Below, in pieces: positions 1-5,021 of a stretch of DNA of 5,021 nt; position 1 is the stretch's first letter; each line of letters begins with the position of its first letter. The notes below the pieces were generated by a model. It was not told the origin of the DNA. It saw nothing but the letters and a program-made list of their open reading frames with translations, and searched no databases. A program made the translations under genes and the position numbers. This stretch comes from Clostridia bacterium (GTDB lineage: Bacteria; Bacillota; Clostridia; Christensenellales; CAG-138): assembly GCA_017435185.1 (NCBI GenBank), contig JAFSFN010000140.1, positions 1 through 5,021 on the forward strand, written 5' to 3'.

Positions 1-861
1 AAGGATATATATGTTTTTGATGTTGGCAGTGCTGCGACGAGGATTGCGAAAGCAGACTGCGGAATACTGATGCGTGAACCGACTGTAGTGGCAATGCCGA
101 GCAGTGGTGAGCGAAAAATGCTTGCAGCAGGCAGGGAAGCGGTAAAACTGTATAACAGATTCCCTGAAGGAATCACCTTGAAATCGCCTCTAAAGGGCGG
201 AAAGGTGAACGATGGGTATTTGCTCGCCGCAATGCTGAAAAAACTGTTTGAGAGCAGTACAGCGCGTTTGAAACACAGCATAGGGCGCAGGGCTATAGTG
301 CCTATACGGGAAAATATAAGCGGCAACAGCAAAAAAGTACTGCTCGATGCAGTGAAATTTGCTGTTTCAGGGAGTGCGACGGCTGTTCCCTCAATACTGT
401 GTGCGGCTCGGGGTACAAGTACATATGACAAGAGCTTCAACGGCGGTACGGTGGTTGTTGATATGGGGGTAAAGCGTACTTCTGCGGCAGTAATCTGTTT
501 CGGAACACTTTGTACAAGCATTGAACTAGCATATGGAGCATGTGATATAAACAATATGTTATGTCGATATGCAGATGCGGGCGAAAAGGCAAAACAGGCG
601 GTAATGCCGATAGCGCAAATGCTTGAAACCTTATTCATTCAAACACCTCCGGAGCTCGTGGGTGATATTGTTGATAACGGAATAGTTTTGGCGGGAGGCG
701 GAACTAAAGCCGATGGTATATGCGATATGCTTTCTTCTCTTCTTAATGTAAAAGTAATTGCCGATGATACAGCAGGAGATGCCGCAGTGCTTGGTGCATT
801 GGCAATGAATAACAGGAGAGCGGAACAGAAAGAGGAAATAAAAATTGCAGCTATCGGTTAA
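1..861 (+). CDS. Divergent MreB-like actin homologue (5' partial)
   Basis: The frame is open from base 1 to TAA at 859-861, giving 286 visible residues; numbers here count from the first codon. The start is upstream. An internal ATG at 70 is not the start, because the 23 codons before it encode a phosphate-1-like strand (VFDVGSAATR, residues 5-14) that aligns with the MreB N terminus. REPTVVAM (25-32), TPPELVGDIVDNGIVLAGGG (215-234) and DAAVLGALA (260-268) also match the MreB/Mbl order. Bacterial MreB forms membrane filaments that guide sidewall synthesis. This copy is odd. Phosphate-2 reads DMGVKRTSAAV (154-164) instead of the glycine-rich DIGGGTTE-type motif. The conserved EEP catalytic segment is replaced around AVPSILCAARG (128-138). 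About 50 residues corresponding to subdomain IIB are missing between Y190 and V201. Seven cysteines are visible. No mreC follows. It is probably a specialised paralogue rather than the main MreB. Family assignment is good; function is uncertain. Confidence 0.8.
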   Translation, partial: KDIYVFDVGSAATRIAKADCGILMREPTVVAMPSSGERKMLAAGREAVKLYNRFPEGITLKSPLKGGKVNDGYLLAAMLKKLFESSTARLKHSIGRRAIVPIRENISGNSKKVLLDAVKFAVSGSATAVPSILCAARGTSTYDKSFNGGTVVVDMGVKRTSAAVICFGTLCTSIELAYGACDINNMLCRYADAGEKAKQAVMPIAQMLETLFIQTPPELVGDIVDNGIVLAGGGTKADGICDMLSSLLNVKVIADDTAGDAAVLGALAMNNRRAEQKEEIKIAAIG

Positions 862-875
862 TGATAACTGCAATT
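836..875 (-). terminator. Rho-independent terminator of the leftward unit
   Basis: Perfect 8-base arms AATTGCAG (843-850) and CTGCAATT (868-875) enclose a second pair, TATC (852-855) and GATA (863-866), around a 7-base loop. Read on the minus strand, the single odd pair (851/867) becomes a G·U wobble, giving a 13-pair stem that runs straight into a U-rich tract (complement of 836-846). On the plus strand the same position is a C·A mismatch and no U run follows. It therefore best fits a terminator for the flippase gene ending at 883. It lies across the last codons and stop of the convergent MreB-like gene and may weakly stop that transcript too. Confidence 0.7.
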
Positions 876-882
876 ATGGAAG

Positions 883-1929
883 TTATTTGGATTTCAGTTT
901 TTTCTGCTTGCGGTCCTGCCTTAATTCCTCAACGAGCACAAGTCCGCTTCCGACGAATAGTATTACATAGTAGGTGAGGAAACGCCACAGAAGCAGTCCT
1001 GCAAAAATCTGTTCACTTGGGAATACCTTGCCGAAGAAGAGGTAGAAACCGCCTTCGGATGCGCCTGCACTGCCGGGAGTGGGAATGAACGATATTGCCA
1101 GATAGAGGAAGGCTTGAAGCGCAAGAAGCTCGAAAAGTGTTTTCTCGTTCAAACCCATTGCACGATATACACAGTAAGGTATTGCAAACAAACAGAGCAG
1201 ATTTATGACCGATATAATGAATGAGATGAACACCTTAAATTTGTGTTTCATGATGTAACTCATAGACTCGTGGAACTCGTTCATTGTTTTGGCAAAAGAA
1301 CTCCTTGCCGCATCGGCCTTTTCTTGAGTTTTCAATATGCGAAGTTTAACAAGGAGGTTGATTATGCCTGCGCCGCATTTGTCGATGAATGTTCTGTTGA
1401 ACAATGAGAGACCTATGATTATGACCAGTGCAAGGTTAACAAGGAAGCCGACAGTGGTCAGGAAAAATACTTCTTTGTACTCGATATAAAAATCGCGGCC
1501 CGCAAAGAGCATTGCGGCAATATATATGGCGCACAGCGAAAGTTGATAGACGACAAACTTTACGCCGATTATACCTGTGGCAGTACCGGTGCCTATATTG
1601 TCACGGCGCATATATACGACCTGCATGGGTTGTCCACCCGTTGAAGATGGTGTGAGTGCACCGTAATAAAGTCCGATAAGACTGATTTTAATCGAGCTCC
1701 AAATGCTGTATTTGCCGTACATATATGAGGCTATGTGCTTTATTAAAACCGCATCGGTGAACCAATATGCGAAAAGAACAAGAAATGCTGTAATGAGCCA
1801 TGCAAAATCAAGGGTTTCAAGAACCTTCCACATTCCTTCGAAATTGGGGTCCAGAACACCTATGAGAACTATGACCACTATGGTCAGACCTATATATAAA
1901 TATCTGAAAACGGCTGTCTTTTTTTTCAT
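883..1929 (-). CDS. Flippase-like polytopic membrane protein (LPG synthase TM / UPF0104 family)
   Basis: A 348-residue integral membrane protein of the family covering the transmembrane half of lysylphosphatidylglycerol synthase (MprF) and YbhN/UPF0104. About eight hydrophobic segments can be drawn, near residues 10-28, 44-62, 80-95, 118-142, 154-177, 231-255, 265-285 and 307-335. Family hallmarks are TPSSTGGQPMQV (93-104), the PTPGSAGASEGGF loop (283-295) and LLLWRFLTYY (312-321). A charged loop lies at 199-231 and the C-terminal tail is lysine-rich. There is no soluble aminoacyl-transferase domain, so it should not make lysyl-lipid itself; family members are thought to translocate or handle membrane lipids. 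I chose ATG at 1929 (MKKKTAVF), with a weak AAGG nine bases upstream, over an in-frame TTG at 1950 without a Shine-Dalgarno. It lies 70 bases downstream of the methyltransferase on the same strand. The substrate is unknown. Confidence 0.85.
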   Translation of the reverse strand: MKKKTAVFRYLYIGLTIVVIVLIGVLDPNFEGMWKVLETLDFAWLITAFLVLFAYWFTDAVLIKHIASYMYGKYSIWSSIKISLIGLYYGALTPSSTGGQPMQVVYMRRDNIGTGTATGIIGVKFVVYQLSLCAIYIAAMLFAGRDFYIEYKEVFFLTTVGFLVNLALVIIIGLSLFNRTFIDKCGAGIINLLVKLRILKTQEKADAARSSFAKTMNEFHESMSYIMKHKFKVFISFIISVINLLCLFAIPYCVYRAMGLNEKTLFELLALQAFLYLAISFIPTPGSAGASEGGFYLFFGKVFPSEQIFAGLLLWRFLTYYVILFVGSGLVLVEELRQDRKQKKLKSK

Positions 1930-1944
1930 AACAATAAACCTTAC

Positions 1945-1964
1945 GCTCAAGTTATATCATGAGC
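1945..1964. repeat. Short inverted repeat over the flippase promoter -10 region
   Basis: GCTCA (1945-1949) and TGAGC (1960-1964) form a perfect 5-base dyad with a 10-base centre. With one mismatch it extends to ACGCTCA/TGAGCAT. The centre contains the candidate -10 hexamer of the downstream flippase gene, a typical place for a repressor operator. A hairpin near the RNA start is an alternative, and chance is possible at this length. Confidence 0.3.
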
Positions 1965-1979
1965 ATAAACGGTACGCAA
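1951..1979 (-). promoter_or_regulatory. Possible internal promoter for the flippase-like gene
   Basis: On the minus strand, TTGCGT (1974-1979) is followed after 17 bases by TATAAC (1951-1956), which is preceded by TGA and so resembles an extended -10. The -35 is poor (3 of 6) and the -10 is good (5 of 6). Transcription would begin near 1944, only about 15 bases before the ATG at 1929, which leaves just enough room for the weak AAGG site. It lies wholly in the 70-base gap after the methyltransferase stop. It would allow separate expression of the second gene, although read-through from the methyltransferase promoter is equally possible. Confidence 0.4.
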
Positions 1980-1999
1980 CAGTAATGGTTGTCGATAAA

Positions 2000-2764
2000 T
2001 CAATATTTGAAGGTTATAAAGCAGACCCAGGCAAAATATCTGAAAGGGCTTTTGGGCGAGAGGAACCATTTGTCCTGTCTTTCAAGAAATGCTGCTATTT
2101 TGGGAAAGCTCTTCAAATTTCTGAAAGGGAATGCAAGAAGCGAAAGTCCCGCAAAATATTCAATTTGAGTGTTAGGCAAAATGCTCTTTATAAGTTTTAT
2201 CTCTTTTCTGCGGAAAGGCTGTTCGTCGGCAGTTCTTTTCTTGGGTGTGAGATGACGATAAAGATTTATGATGGGGTTGGTTGCAAGAGGCTCGATAAAG
2301 TATGCAGCACCGTCTTTTTTTAATATACGCTTGATCTCTTTGATGCTCGTTTCAAGATCCAAATGGTGAAGTATGGCATTGCCTACTACCATATCAAAAG
2401 TACCGTCATCAAATGTTGTATTCATTGCGTCCATCACAAGAAATTCGGCGTTTTTAACATTGCGCTGTGATGCATATTTGTTTGCGGCTTCGATTCTAGA
2501 TTCTGAAATATCTATGCCGTATCCCTTTTTACAGTTATCTGCAACAGAGAGAAGAAAACTGCCGTCACCACAGCCGTAATCAAGAAGCACTGTGGAATCG
2601 GCGGATAAATTCTTTGCTACCACATTGTTTCTGTGGTCTGTCACGCCGCCGTCTTTTTTCAACACGGAATAGAATTTTTTCGTGGATTCCCTGACATCTG
2701 TGCCAAGTGTTTTATTATGCCATTCTTTTTCGCGCGCTACACGGTCATTGACATTTTTACTCAT
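2000..2764 (-). CDS. Class I SAM-dependent methyltransferase (Methyltransf_11/25-like)
   Basis: A 254-residue soluble protein with a Rossmann methyltransferase core. Motif I is LLDYGCGDGSF (60-70), the glycine-rich S-adenosylmethionine loop. GYGIDIS (81-87) ends in the acidic residue expected to bind the ribose hydroxyls (D85). MDAMN (111-115) fits the adenine-contacting region. FDMVVGNAILHHL (123-135) and LKKDGAAYFIEPL (148-160) complete strands 4 and 5. The C-terminal part (161-254) is basic and aromatic, with YRHLTPKKRTADEQP (169-183) and an aromatic FRYFAWVCFITFKY end, and may form a lid or substrate domain. I chose ATG at 2764, which has GGAGG five bases upstream (2770-2774), over an in-frame TTG at 2791 that lies ahead of that site. 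Its own promoter is at 2795-2823. The following flippase-like gene suggests a lipid or envelope substrate, but the sequence does not show which. Confidence 0.85.
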   Translation of the reverse strand: MSKNVNDRVAREKEWHNKTLGTDVRESTKKFYSVLKKDGGVTDHRNNVVAKNLSADSTVLLDYGCGDGSFLLSVADNCKKGYGIDISESRIEAANKYASQRNVKNAEFLVMDAMNTTFDDGTFDMVVGNAILHHLDLETSIKEIKRILKKDGAAYFIEPLATNPIINLYRHLTPKKRTADEQPFRRKEIKLIKSILPNTQIEYFAGLSLLAFPFRNLKSFPKIAAFLERQDKWFLSPKSPFRYFAWVCFITFKY

Positions 2765-2794
2765 TGAAGCCTCCAAAATTAAAATAATCAATAC

Positions 2795-2823
2795 ATTTTA
2801 ACATAAGCAACCGTGCTTGTCAT
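2795..2823 (-). promoter_or_regulatory. Sigma-A promoter for the methyltransferase unit
   Basis: Minus-strand ATGACA (2818-2823, 5 of 6 to consensus), a 17-base spacer, then TAAAAT (2795-2800, 5 of 6) preceded by TGT, an extended -10. Transcription should start near 2788, giving a leader of about 24 bases that carries GGAGG and leaves no room for a riboswitch. It is back-to-back with the rightward promoter, with seven bases between the two -35 boxes. Confidence 0.7.
2805..2818. promoter_or_regulatory. Candidate operator dyad in the divergent promoter region
   Basis: AAGCA (2805-2809) and TGCTT (2814-2818) form a perfect dyad around ACCG, lying in the spacer and touching the -35 of the leftward promoter. 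A second, wider pair, ACATAAG (2801-2807) and CTTATGT (2862-2868), places matching half-sites beside the leftward -10 and at the rightward transcription start. Either could bind a regulator controlling one or both directions. The arms are short and no regulator gene lies in the window. Confidence 0.3.
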
Positions 2824-2830
2824 CTTTTTG

Positions 2831-2859
2831 TTGAAGATAATACCAAAAGTATGTATAAT
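2831..2859 (+). promoter_or_regulatory. Sigma-A promoter for the ECF S component-coaX-Dabb-uvrB operon
   Basis: TTGAAG (2831-2836, 4 of 6), a 17-base spacer and a perfect TATAAT (2854-2859). Transcription should start near 2866, giving a leader of about 23 bases that carries AGGAGG at 2876-2881. The leader is too short for a vitamin riboswitch, so any control would act on initiation. No other convincing promoter was noticed in the short gaps further downstream. Confidence 0.75.
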
Positions 2860-2888
2860 GTCTTATGTAATTCAGAGGAGGCTTATAT

Positions 2889-3632
2889 ATGGAAAAAAAG
2901 GCTAAGACAAGGGGTCAGAATGTTAAAACTGCCATAACGAGCAAATCGGCAAGAAAGATAACTCAATACGGTCTGCTCCTTTCGATAATGGTACTCATGA
3001 CTCTCTTTCCCATTGGTTTTATAAAGCTCGGAATAGTCGAAGCGACGCTTATGCATATACCCGTAATAGTGGGTGCAATGCTCTTCGGTGTAAAAGGCGG
3101 CGCATTTTTCGGCTTCTGTTTCGGAGCTGCAAGCCTTATTAACGGTTTTATAAGTCCTACTGCGCTTTCAATGGCGCTGTTAGGCTCAAATTCTCCCGAC
3201 GGATTCGGTATGTATAATTTGTTTCTTGTAATAGTGATAATTTTTATACCCCGAGTTCTTGTGGGTATTATTGCCGCACTGGTCTATAAGCCTTTCCTTA
3301 AAAAGCCCAAAAGGGCTCTCGGCGCAGCGTTGTGTGCCGCCGCCGGCTCGTTGACAAATACGGTACTTGTGCTCAGCTTGATATATCTGCTTGCTCGTGA
3401 CCTTTTTGCGGCGGCTGTAGGTATTACTGCTGCTGATGTTGCCTCCGTACTGTTCACCGTAACAGGTGTGTTTAACGGCATTGTTGAGATAATCTGTGCA
3501 GTCTCCGTGGCTGTTCCGGTGAGTGAAGCGTTGAGAATATCAAACAATAATAAAGTGTATGACAGAACGCATAAGAGCGTCGTCAGAGCACAGGTAATTG
3601 AAGCGGAAAACGAAAAATCAGACAACGAATAA
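2889..3632 (+). CDS. ECF transporter S component, probably pantothenate-specific (PanT-like)
   Basis: A 247-residue membrane protein resembling ECF S components, the small substrate-binding subunits that join an EcfA-EcfA'-EcfT module to import vitamins. About six hydrophobic segments occur near residues 27-46, 52-68, 70-90, 108-135, 143-168 and 186-215. Family-like stretches are LMHIPVIVGAMLFGVKGGAFFG (split at 54-63 and 64-75), FIPRVLVGIIAALVY (119-133) and GSLTNTVLVLSLIY (153-166). The direct neighbour is pantothenate kinase, so pantothenate is the likely substrate; that part is context inference. A basic N-terminal extension (1-24) and a polar C-terminal tail (216-247) make it longer than the roughly 180-200 residues common in S components. 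The ATG has AGGAGG seven bases upstream. The gap to coaX is 30 bases, consistent with one transcript. No energising module genes are present, as expected for group II ECF systems. Riboflavin or another vitamin cannot be excluded. Confidence 0.8.
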   Translation: MEKKAKTRGQNVKTAITSKSARKITQYGLLLSIMVLMTLFPIGFIKLGIVEATLMHIPVIVGAMLFGVKGGAFFGFCFGAASLINGFISPTALSMALLGSNSPDGFGMYNLFLVIVIIFIPRVLVGIIAALVYKPFLKKPKRALGAALCAAAGSLTNTVLVLSLIYLLARDLFAAAVGITAADVASVLFTVTGVFNGIVEIICAVSVAVPVSEALRISNNNKVYDRTHKSVVRAQVIEAENEKSDNE

Positions 3633-3662
3633 TTCAGAGAGGCAGATACTGAGGAAACAGCT

Positions 3663-4430
3663 ATGCTTTTAGTAATGGATATAGGCAATACGAATATAAA
3701 AACAGGCCTTTTCAAAGACGGTGAGCTTAAAAACTCATGGCGTTTTGCTACGAACTTAAAGCGTACAGCCGATGAATACGGTATTCAAATGGAGTCGTTT
3801 TTCAATCATCTCAATATATCAACAAGTGACATAAAGGGAATACTTATTTCATCGGTAATACCATCCATCAACTACACTGTAGAGCATATGTGCAGGCTCT
3901 ATTTCAAAAAAGCAAAAGTCAAACTTGTCAGCTGTGGTCTTAATTTGGGGCTCGATATAAAATATGACTATCCCGAAGCTCTCGGTACAGACCGAATATG
4001 CAATGCTGTTGCGGCCTATAATATATACGGCGGTCCGTGTATAGTTGTTGATTTTGGAACGGCGACCAATTTTTCGGTTATCAGCCGAACGGGCGAATTT
4101 TTGGGCGGCGTTATATGCCCGGGCATAATGGTATCCGCCGATGCGTTGACGGATAAGGCGGCTATGCTTCACAAAGTGGAATATGTCAAGCCCGAAAAAA
4201 TAGTTTGCTCAAACACCAAAGACGCTGTCCAGGCAGGTGTAATAAACGGTTATGTGGGTCAGGTGGACTATATAATACGCAAGATAGAGCAGGAGATACA
4301 GGAAGAATTCAAGGTCGTTGCAACAGGCGGCTTTTCGTCAATGATAACTTCCGAGACCGATTGTATAGATGTTGTTGACCCGACCCTCACATTGAAGGGC
4401 TTGGCAAAAATATATGAAATGAACAGGTGA
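3663..4430 (+). CDS. coaX: Type III pantothenate kinase
   Basis: CoaX phosphorylates pantothenate to 4'-phosphopantothenate with ATP in the cytosol, the first step of coenzyme A synthesis; type III enzymes need a monovalent cation and escape CoA feedback inhibition. The 255-residue length is normal for the family. Visible ASKHA-fold motifs are the phosphate loop DIGNTNIKTG (6-15), SSVIPSIN (63-70), GTDR (108-111) with the presumed catalytic Asp at 110, VVDFGTATNF (128-137) with the cation/nucleotide-region Asp at 130, GGVICPGI (148-155), and ATGGFSSMI (220-228) near the C terminus, followed by DVVDPTLTLKGL (236-247). All key residues appear intact. The ATG is preceded by GAGGA at 3651-3655 with seven bases of spacing. 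Its TGA stop (4428-4430) lies inside the Shine-Dalgarno of the next gene. Together with the upstream S component it forms an uptake-and-trap pair for pantothenate. Confidence 0.96.
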   Translation: MLLVMDIGNTNIKTGLFKDGELKNSWRFATNLKRTADEYGIQMESFFNHLNISTSDIKGILISSVIPSINYTVEHMCRLYFKKAKVKLVSCGLNLGLDIKYDYPEALGTDRICNAVAAYNIYGGPCIVVDFGTATNFSVISRTGEFLGGVICPGIMVSADALTDKAAMLHKVEYVKPEKIVCSNTKDAVQAGVINGYVGQVDYIIRKIEQEIQEEFKVVATGGFSSMITSETDCIDVVDPTLTLKGLAKIYEMNR

Positions 4431-4431
4431 T
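4425..4431 (+). promoter_or_regulatory. Shine-Dalgarno overlapping the coaX stop; decides the Dabb start
   Basis: AGGTGAT complements the 3' end of 16S rRNA and lies five to six bases before ATG at 4436. It contains the coaX TGA. This favours ATG 4436 over the in-frame GTG at 4427, which sits inside the ribosome site. Ribosomes finishing coaX would be placed directly on the next start. Confidence 0.75.
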
Positions 4432-4435
4432 AAAA

Positions 4436-4717
4436 ATGATAAAACATGTAGTATGTCATAAGTATAAAGAAAAAAGCGAGGCAGAAAAAATAGCACCCAT
4501 GCTCAATGCCTTGGTGGGTAAAGTGCCTTCCTTGCGAGCAATGGAAGTGGGAATAGATTTTATGAACAGTGCAAGAGCCTATCACTTGGTGCTCACGGCT
4601 ACTTTTGATGACAGAGCGGGTCTTGACGAATATGCCGATCACCCCGAACATGTCAAGGTAAAAGACTATATCCACACCGTACTGGAGAGCGGCATATCGG
4701 TAGACTACGAGATATGA
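4436..4717 (+). CDS. Dabb (stress-responsive alpha/beta barrel) domain protein
   Basis: A 93-residue protein that is a single Dabb domain, a dimeric ferredoxin-like fold of the alpha/beta barrel superfamily. The family pattern is clear: N-terminal MIKHVVCHKYK (1-11); a helix ending NALVGKVPSLRAMEVGID (24-41); the AYHLVLTATFDD strand (48-59); the signature YADHPEHVKVKDYI (66-79); and a C-terminal VDYE strand (89-92). Its length is normal. Functions in the family vary: some plant and fungal members are stress-induced or catalyse cyclisation, while bacterial small forms are mostly uncharacterised, so no reaction is assigned. The start is set by AGGTGAT at 4425-4431. It lies between coaX and uvrB and its TGA overlaps the uvrB ATG by four bases, so the three genes are probably translated together. 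No signal peptide is present, so it should act in the cytosol. Confidence 0.85.
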   Translation: MIKHVVCHKYKEKSEAEKIAPMLNALVGKVPSLRAMEVGIDFMNSARAYHLVLTATFDDRAGLDEYADHPEHVKVKDYIHTVLESGISVDYEI

Positions 4718-5021
4718 GTGAATTCAAAGTCGTTGCGCCCTTTGAGCCTACGGGCGACCAGCCTCAGGCAATAAATGCACTTTCCGAAGGCATTGAACGC
4801 GGCGATAAGCTCGATGTTCTCCTGGGTGTAACGGGAAGCGGAAAAACATTCACAATGGCAAAAGTAATAGAGCGTCTGCAAAAGCCGACGCTCGTTTTGG
4901 CGCATAATAAAACACTTGCCGCACAGCTATGCTCTGAGTTCCGTGAGTTTTTTCCCAACAATGCAGTTGAATATTTTGTATCCTACTATGACTATTATCA
5001 GCCTGAGGCATATATTGCTTC
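4714..5021 (+). CDS. uvrB: UvrABC excinuclease subunit B (3' partial)
   Basis: The first 102 complete codons of UvrB, the DNA-damage-verifying helicase-like subunit of nucleotide excision repair, which receives lesions from UvrA and recruits UvrC for incision. The N-terminal PFEPTGDQPQAI (9-20), Walker A loop GVTGSGKTFT (38-47, Lys44), LVLAHNKTLAAQL (60-72) and the beta-hairpin base YYDYYQPEAYI (91-101), which clamps DNA at the lesion, are all intact. A full UvrB is around 650-670 residues, so most of the gene lies beyond the window. The ATG overlaps the TGA of the Dabb gene as ATGA and has no strong Shine-Dalgarno of its own, so translation is probably coupled. No SOS-type operator was recognised in the short upstream sequence. 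Position in a pantothenate operon is a notable context. Confidence 0.97.
   Translation, partial: MSEFKVVAPFEPTGDQPQAINALSEGIERGDKLDVLLGVTGSGKTFTMAKVIERLQKPTLVLAHNKTLAAQLCSEFREFFPNNAVEYFVSYYDYYQPEAYIA

Noticed and set aside
11..70. AAGGA followed by ATG at 11, looking like a start site
   Set aside because: That ATG is in another frame and stops after about 19 codons. The MreB-like frame is open from base 1 and already encodes the phosphate-1 strand there.
1919..1929. Run of eight A residues after the flippase ATG as a programmed frameshift site
   Set aside because: The zero frame continues through a full-length family match. An AAA-rich second to fourth codon is common at starts in AT-leaning Firmicutes, and no stimulating structure was seen.
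1703..2323. Plus-strand open frame of about 206 codons across the flippase start and methyltransferase end
   Set aside because: It is antisense to two well-supported genes, has no recognisable domain, and its translation is a patchwork of basic and cysteine-rich residues typical of a shadow frame.
2765..2888. Riboswitch ahead of the vitamin transporter gene
   Set aside because: The predicted leader is only about 23 bases from the start point near 2866, and I see no terminator hairpin or aptamer-like paired elements.
3284..3715. Minus-strand frame of about 143 codons opposite the S component and coaX
   Set aside because: Low-complexity serine, alanine and threonine translation, no ribosome site, and it lies opposite two clearly coding genes.
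4268..4675. Minus-strand frame of about 135 codons opposite coaX and the Dabb gene
   Set aside because: It is antisense to strong family matches, and its hydrophobic, histidine-rich translation follows from the complementary strand.

Overview
This window looks like a chromosomal segment from a low-to-moderate GC Firmicute, most likely a member of the Clostridia and perhaps Oscillospiraceae-like. The evidence is the mix of genes: an MreB-type actin homologue, an ECF-transporter S component beside a type III pantothenate kinase, and a Firmicutes-style flippase-like membrane protein. GGAGG ribosome binding sites and recognisable sigma-A promoters agree with this. The placement is inferred from gene content and base composition read by eye. 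No rRNA or other phylogenetic marker was available.

Layout. Positions 1-861 (+) hold the 3' part of a divergent MreB-like gene that enters from upstream. It converges on a minus-strand pair. The distal member is a polytopic flippase-like protein (883-1929). The proximal member is a class I SAM-dependent methyltransferase (2000-2764). A hairpin at 836-875, followed by a U-rich tract when read on the minus strand, separates the convergent genes. From 2765 to 2888 lies a compact divergent promoter region, with one sigma-A promoter firing left into the methyltransferase and one firing right. The rightward operon contains an ECF S component, probably for pantothenate (2889-3632), type III pantothenate kinase coaX (3663-4430), a Dabb-domain protein (4436-4717) and the first 102 codons of uvrB (4714 to beyond the window end).

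How the genes work together. The S component should bring in pantothenate (vitamin B5) using the shared EcfAA'T energising module, which is not in this window. CoaX then phosphorylates pantothenate in the first committed step of coenzyme A synthesis. The Dabb protein and the nucleotide-excision-repair helicase UvrB follow in the same transcription unit, joined by a stop codon inside a Shine-Dalgarno sequence and by an ATGA overlap. The leftward methyltransferase/flippase pair has no assigned substrate. Its membrane partner suggests work on an envelope lipid or lipid-linked molecule.

I see no tRNA, rRNA, CRISPR array, insertion sequence or integrase. There is no gene-free stretch longer than about 125 bases. 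I did not find a clear new defence or mobile system. The most unusual item is the MreB-like protein, which appears to lack subdomain IIB and the usual nucleotide-binding and catalytic residues.
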